NCBI GenBank assembly: GCA_015494035.1
Contig: WGBZ01000170.1
Location: forward strand, 1 to 5,361
From: Lysobacterales bacterium
Lineage (GTDB): Bacteria; Pseudomonadota; Gammaproteobacteria; Xanthomonadales; Marinicellaceae
Reading direction: 5' to 3'
Length of the DNA: 5,361 nucleotides
Shown in pieces: positions 1 through 5,361 of the stretch. Under the pieces are notes generated by a model. The model was not told where the DNA came from, did not search any database, and worked only from the letters and a program-made list of their open reading frames with translations. Position numbers and translations under genes: made by a program. Every line of letters begins with the position of its first letter. The first letter of the stretch is position 1.

Positions 1-313
1 AATCATGGCAGGGCCAGGAGAGGCACGGAAAATTTTATCGCGCGGACAAAAAAAAATGCTGGCCATCGAAATGTACCTGACCCAGGTTCGGATGATTTAT
101 GAATCCACCGGGCGCTGGCCGGTGGTGTGTCTGGATGACCTGGACGCGGAACTGGATCAGGAACACCTGCAGCACGTATTTAACCAATTCGAAACCATAG
201 ATACGCAGGTTTTTGCCAGCAGTCTGCATCCGGAGGTGATTGCCAATCAATTTCCGGTGCACAAGGAAAGTCGGGTGTTTCACGTGAAACACGACCTGAT
301 CAAAGATGGCTGA
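1..313 (+). CDS. recF: DNA replication and repair protein RecF, C-terminal end (5' end outside the window)
   Basis: RecF is a cytoplasmic SMC/ABC-type ATPase that helps load RecA at gapped DNA with RecO and RecR. The visible part, read in frame from base 2, is about 103 residues. It contains the ABC signature LSRGQ (bases 38-52), a Walker B strand with acidic pair (VVCLDD) and the D-loop that follows (AELD), then a switch-like strand (TQVFASSL), in the order and spacing expected at the C-terminus of RecF. The ATG at base 5 is probably an internal methionine, because a full RecF is about 350-370 residues and the Walker A half must lie upstream of the window. The TGA stop is at 311-313. gyrB follows on the same strand, which is the usual neighbour and strongly supports the call. 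No frameshift or missing motif is seen in this fragment. Confidence 0.95.
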   Translation, partial: IMAGPGEARKILSRGQKKMLAIEMYLTQVRMIYESTGRWPVVCLDDLDAELDQEHLQHVFNQFETIDTQVFASSLHPEVIANQFPVHKESRVFHVKHDLIKDG

Positions 314-347
314 GCAGTTACTTACCGGCAATATACGCCTGAATTGA

Positions 348-2828
<2,481 letters not shown>

Positions 2829-2834
2829 AAGGAA
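2829..2834 (+). promoter_or_regulatory. Ribosome binding site of the glutaredoxin fusion gene
   Basis: AAGGAA lies directly after the gyrB stop and seven bases before the ATG at 2842. It fixes that ATG as the start, rather than an in-frame ATG at 2797 inside gyrB. Confidence 0.8.
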
Positions 2835-2841
2835 CAGAAAA

Positions 2842-3747
2842 ATGACAGATAAAGTAATGGAAAAAATTGACCAGATGGTCAAGAGTCAGCCGGTGGTGCT
2901 GTTTATGAAAGGCACACCGCAAGCGCCCATGTGCGGTTTTTCTGCCAACACCGTGCGCATTTTGCGAGACGTCCTGGGCGAGGACTTTGCCACCGTCAAT
3001 GTACTGGAAGATCAGTCCATCCGGGAAGGCATCAAGCAGTACGGGCAGTGGCCCACCATCCCGCAGCTTTATGTGGACAGTGAACTGGTGGGTGGAAACG
3101 ATATTATTACAGAAATGTACAATACTGGCGAGTTGCATGAACTGCTTGGGCTGGCACCACCGGATCGCACGGCACCTGAAATCACCATCACCGATGAGGC
3201 CCGAAAACACATCGAATCCGGGCTCGAAGAACTGGGCGAGCAAGTGCTGTACCTGAATATTGATGATCAGTTCAACACCCGTTTCAGTGTGGAGCAACCC
3301 AAGGGCTATGAGATAGTGGCTGATGCCAATGGCATTCCCATCTACATGGATATCGGTACCGCCAAACGGGCAAATGGCATCGAAATCGACTGGGTGGATG
3401 ATATCCAGGGCTCAGGTCTGGTAATTCGCAACCCGAATGAACCGGCACCGGTTAATCAACTCAGTGCCCAGGCGCTGAAACAAAGACTGGATGCGGGTGA
3501 GAACTTCAAAATTTATGACGTGCGATCCGAACAGCAAATGGCAGCTGGTACCGTTCCGGGCGCGCGCAGGCTGGACAAAAACAGCATTGCCGAAATCGAA
3601 CAGATGCCCAAGGACACGCCACTGGTTTTCGTCTGCAACATGGGCAATACCAGCCAGGGTGCGGCAGAATTCTTTCGCAAGAAAGGCTTTAGCAATGTGC
3701 ATAACCTGGCCGGAGGCATCGCTGCCTGGCAATCCTTGGGCGATTGA
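2842..3747 (+). CDS. grxD: Monothiol glutaredoxin (Grx4/CGFS type) fused to a cysteine-less IscA-like domain and a rhodanese domain
   Basis: Grx4-type glutaredoxins bind glutathione and a bridging [2Fe-2S] cluster and act as cytoplasmic Fe-S carriers. Residues 1-108 of this 301-residue protein are a complete Grx4 domain: glutathione-contacting K23, active site CGFS at 31-34, the WPTIPQ cis-proline loop and GGND. E. coli GrxD is only about 115 residues, so the rest is an addition. Residues 113-201 have the pattern of an A-type carrier (IscA/ErpA/HesB): ITITDEA at the start, a VDANGI-like turn (VADANGI), the IDWVDD strand and GLVIRNPN at the end, but none of the three cluster-binding cysteines. 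Residues about 206-301 form a rhodanese domain with YDVR, a CNMGNTS active-site loop (C265) and the terminal GGIAAW motif. C31 and C265 are the only cysteines. The gene follows gyrB by 13 bp with a strong ribosome binding site. A role joining Fe-S or persulfide transfer is inferred. The symbol refers to the first domain. Confidence 0.9.
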   Translation: MTDKVMEKIDQMVKSQPVVLFMKGTPQAPMCGFSANTVRILRDVLGEDFATVNVLEDQSIREGIKQYGQWPTIPQLYVDSELVGGNDIITEMYNTGELHELLGLAPPDRTAPEITITDEARKHIESGLEELGEQVLYLNIDDQFNTRFSVEQPKGYEIVADANGIPIYMDIGTAKRANGIEIDWVDDIQGSGLVIRNPNEPAPVNQLSAQALKQRLDAGENFKIYDVRSEQQMAAGTVPGARRLDKNSIAEIEQMPKDTPLVFVCNMGNTSQGAAEFFRKKGFSNVHNLAGGIAAWQSLGD

Positions 3748-3753
3748 CAGCCA

Positions 3754-4218
3754 ATGAATGGACGGGTTCTGCAGCGCCTGATAAAAAAGAAAAAATGGCT
3801 GTTGTTGGTGCTGCTGCTGGCAGCTACCTGGCTGCTAAAGCAGAATAGCAACAGCTGGCCCTGGTCTAATCGGGTTGTCCCTGGCAGTAATGACGGTGCA
3901 ATCGCTGCGCCTGCCAGCTGGCAAGACGGTCGCATGGTACGGGTACAGGGAACCGTGCTCAAGGTGCTTAAAACTGATAATCAGGGCAGTCGGCACCAGC
4001 GATGGTTGATGCAGGTACCGGGTCGCGACCACACGCTACTGGTGGCTCACAATATTGATCTGGCGCCGGTGGTACCCCTGCAGGCTGGAGATACCCTGGA
4101 AGTGTATGGCCAGTTTGAAAACAACGCCAAGGGCGGGCTGTTGCATTGGACTCACGCTGATCCCGCAGGCCGTCATGCCGGAGGGTGGATACGTCATAAA
4201 AACCGGGTTTATCATTAA
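3754..4218 (+). CDS. Membrane-anchored DUF3465-family protein of unknown function
   Basis: This 154-residue protein opens with basic residues (KKKK at 11-14) and a single hydrophobic segment at about 15-28 with no obvious signal-peptidase site, so it is probably anchored in the inner membrane with the rest in the periplasm. From about residue 60 it shows blocks I associate with DUF3465: a GTVLKVL strand, GSRHQRW (H81), LLVAHNIDLAP (H99), a GDTLEVYGQFENN strand, GGLLHWTHADP (H131, H134) and GRHAGGW (H141), ending near a tyrosine. The run of short strands suggests a small beta-barrel such as an OB-fold, which is inference. There is no cysteine. The start lies six bases after the preceding stop without a clear Shine-Dalgarno sequence, so translation is probably coupled to the glutaredoxin fusion gene. 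No activity is known to me for this family, and I assign none. The family call is from memory of the motifs. Confidence 0.8.
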   Translation: MNGRVLQRLIKKKKWLLLVLLLAATWLLKQNSNSWPWSNRVVPGSNDGAIAAPASWQDGRMVRVQGTVLKVLKTDNQGSRHQRWLMQVPGRDHTLLVAHNIDLAPVVPLQAGDTLEVYGQFENNAKGGLLHWTHADPAGRHAGGWIRHKNRVYH

Positions 4219-4293
4219 GGCAGCTCTCGAAAGCTTCCTTAGCTACTCTGATCCAAGAAAACCAAAGCGCGACACAGCACAGGCAACCCGAGC
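4219..4293. other. Short intergenic gap without recognisable signal
   Basis: This 75-bp gap is the largest after gyrB. It holds an AAGCTT palindrome and repeated AGCT words but no stem followed by a T-run and no convincing -35/-10 pair. Read-through from the upstream genes appears possible. A weak AGG at 4281-4283 and CGAG at 4289-4292 are the only candidates for a ribosome binding site of the next gene. Confidence 0.5.
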
Positions 4294-4716
4294 ATGTGGA
4301 AAAAAGAAATCAGCCTTGAACAACTCAACCAGTTTGCCACCACGGGACTGGCGCAATGCCTCAACATTCAGCTAACCCAATTGAATGCTGACAGCCTGTG
4401 TGCCAGCATGCCGGTGAAGGAATGCACCCGTCAGCCTTTTGGCCTGTTGCACGGTGGCGCCAGTGCTGCCCTGGCCGAGACCGTGGCCAGCATCGGCGCC
4501 TACCTCATGCTGGAAGAGGACCAGGAGGCCGTGGGGCTGGAACTCAACATTAACCACCTGCGGGCGCAACGTGAGGGCACAGTCCATGCCTGTGCCCGGC
4601 CAGTGCATGTGGGCAGACGCACCCAGGTTTGGGACATCGATATTCGTAATCAAGACGATAAACGCGTGGCCGTGGCTCGTTTGACAGTCAGTGTGATTCA
4701 GGCAGAAAACCATTGA
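4294..4716 (+). CDS. Hotdog-fold acyl-CoA thioesterase, MenI/YdiI-like (PaaI superfamily)
   Basis: The 140-residue product has the length and motif order of the 4-hydroxybenzoyl-CoA-thioesterase-like hotdog enzymes that hydrolyse acyl- or aroyl-CoA thioesters in the cytoplasm, usually as tetramers. The block TRQPFGLLHGGAS (45-57) followed by ALAE is nearly the same as in E. coli YdiI/MenI, with the equivalents of its Q48, H54 and catalytic E63 at Q47, H53 and E62. Later blocks VGLELNINH and the strand around VHVGRRTQVWDI also agree. In E. coli MenI removes CoA from 1,4-dihydroxy-2-naphthoyl-CoA in menaquinone synthesis, but no menaquinone gene is in this window, so the substrate cannot be assigned. 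It overlaps the following acyltransferase gene by four bases, which hints at a substrate in fatty acyl metabolism; that is inference. The start at ATG 4294 leaves a normal N-terminus. Confidence 0.9.
   Translation: MWKKEISLEQLNQFATTGLAQCLNIQLTQLNADSLCASMPVKECTRQPFGLLHGGASAALAETVASIGAYLMLEEDQEAVGLELNINHLRAQREGTVHACARPVHVGRRTQVWDIDIRNQDDKRVAVARLTVSVIQAENH
4700..4705 (+). promoter_or_regulatory. Probable ribosome binding site of the acyltransferase gene
   Basis: AGGCAG sits seven bases before the TTG at 4713, inside the end of the thioesterase gene. It supports TTG 4713 as the start of the next gene. Confidence 0.5.
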
Positions 4717-5361
4717 AAAGTACGCTGCGTCTGATAGGCCGCGGCAGTGGCCTGTTGCTGATGTTGCTGGGCGTGCTGCCTGTGGTGTTGCTGAGCCTGG
4801 CCGTGTTGCGTCGCAGACAAAGCAGGGCGGGCTATGATCGTGTCGTGCGTGCCTGGTCCACTGCTTTGTTGAACGTGTTTGGCTTAACGGTGAGTCATGC
4901 GGGTCAGCCGGCCAGTGCGCCGGTTTTTCTGGTGGCCAATCACGTGTCCTGGCTGGATATCCCGGTCATTCATAGCAGGGTCACCGCCGGTTTTGTGGCC
5001 AAGGCAGAAATTGCCCGCTGGCCACTTTTGGGTTGGGTGGTCAAATGTGGGGAAACGGTTTTTCATCAGCGTGGACGGAGCGATTCGCGCCAACGCGTGT
5101 TGCAGGCCCTGCAACAACGGCTGAAAGAAGGGCGCAACGTGGCAGTCTTTCCCGAAGGGAAAACCACCGATGGGTCGGCACTGGGGCGCTTTCATCGCCA
5201 GCTGTTGCGGGCTGCTGTTGAAACACAAAGCCCCATTCAGCCGGTGGCCATTGAATACTGGAATCACCGCCAACAACGCCATCACGCCTTGCCTTTTCAC
5301 GGGGGAGAAACATTTTTACATAACGTCTGGCGCTTGCTGAAAATGCCACCCGGTCGTGTTC
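4713..5361 (+). CDS. PlsC-like lysophospholipid acyltransferase, 3' end outside the window
   Basis: PlsC-family enzymes transfer an acyl chain from acyl-ACP or acyl-CoA to a lysolipid at the inner membrane, for example making phosphatidate from lysophosphatidate. The frame is open from TTG 4713 to the window edge (216 codons). A hydrophobic helix at about 13-32 is followed by RRR, then the catalytic HX4D motif NHVSWLD (H77, D82), the AKAEIARWPLLG segment, the substrate-binding block GETVFHQR (113-120), FPEGKTTDG (E148) and the PVAIEY block (P177). TTG 4713 overlaps the thioesterase stop (TTGA), has AGGCAG upstream, and keeps the whole membrane helix; the first in-frame ATG, at 4761, would cut into it. 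Translational coupling to the thioesterase is likely. The lysine in FPEGK replaces the threonine usual at that place. Exact substrate is unknown: glycerolipid or ornithine-lipid acylation are both possible. Confidence 0.9.
   Translation, partial: MKSTLRLIGRGSGLLLMLLGVLPVVLLSLAVLRRRQSRAGYDRVVRAWSTALLNVFGLTVSHAGQPASAPVFLVANHVSWLDIPVIHSRVTAGFVAKAEIARWPLLGWVVKCGETVFHQRGRSDSRQRVLQALQQRLKEGRNVAVFPEGKTTDGSALGRFHRQLLRAAVETQSPIQPVAIEYWNHRQQRHHALPFHGGETFLHNVWRLLKMPPGRV

Noticed and set aside
5..7. ATG at base 5 as the start of a short complete gene.
   Set aside because: The protein is clearly the C-terminal third of RecF, the frame is open to the window edge, and no ribosome binding site can be judged there.
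4884..5300. A 138-codon minus-strand frame and short plus-strand frames (4897-5124, 5033-5221) near the window end.
   Set aside because: They overlap the TTG-started acyltransferase, whose conserved motifs run through the whole region.

Overview
The window reads as a chromosomal segment of a gammaproteobacterium with a moderate base composition (roughly half G+C by eye). Two things point there: the recF-gyrB order, which is the classical downstream end of the dnaA-dnaN-recF-gyrB cluster near oriC, and a GyrB that carries the long insertion within its C-terminal half typical of gammaproteobacterial gyrases. I cannot name the genus from the sequence alone.

Layout, all on the + strand: (1) the 3' end of recF (to 313); (2) a 127-bp intergenic region with a perfect extended -10 promoter for gyrB and, just upstream, a 7-bp perfect dyad; (3) gyrB (441-2828), intact, with all active-site residues; (4) a 301-residue protein (2842-3747) made of a CGFS monothiol glutaredoxin, a middle domain that resembles an A-type (IscA/ErpA/HesB) Fe-S carrier without any of its cysteines, and a C-terminal rhodanese domain with its active-site cysteine; (5) a membrane-anchored DUF3465-type protein (3754-4218) of unknown function; (6) a hotdog-fold acyl-CoA thioesterase of the MenI/PaaI type (4294-4716); (7) a PlsC-like acyltransferase (4713 to the window end, truncated by the edge) that begins at a TTG codon overlapping the previous stop.

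Spacing is tight from gyrB on (gaps of 13, 6 and 75 bp, then a 4-bp overlap) and I see no intrinsic terminator between genes, so gyrB and the four genes after it may share a transcript. Functionally they fall into DNA maintenance (recF, gyrB), Fe-S/sulfur/redox handling (the glutaredoxin fusion), an unknown envelope protein, and acyl-lipid metabolism (thioesterase plus acyltransferase).

Most of the window is ordinary housekeeping sequence. The points most worth a second look are the three-domain glutaredoxin fusion with a cysteine-less IscA-like module, the dyad over the upstream part of the gyrB promoter, and the conserved-histidine pattern of the DUF3465 protein. I do not see a clear new biological system, CRISPR array, mobile element or RNA gene.
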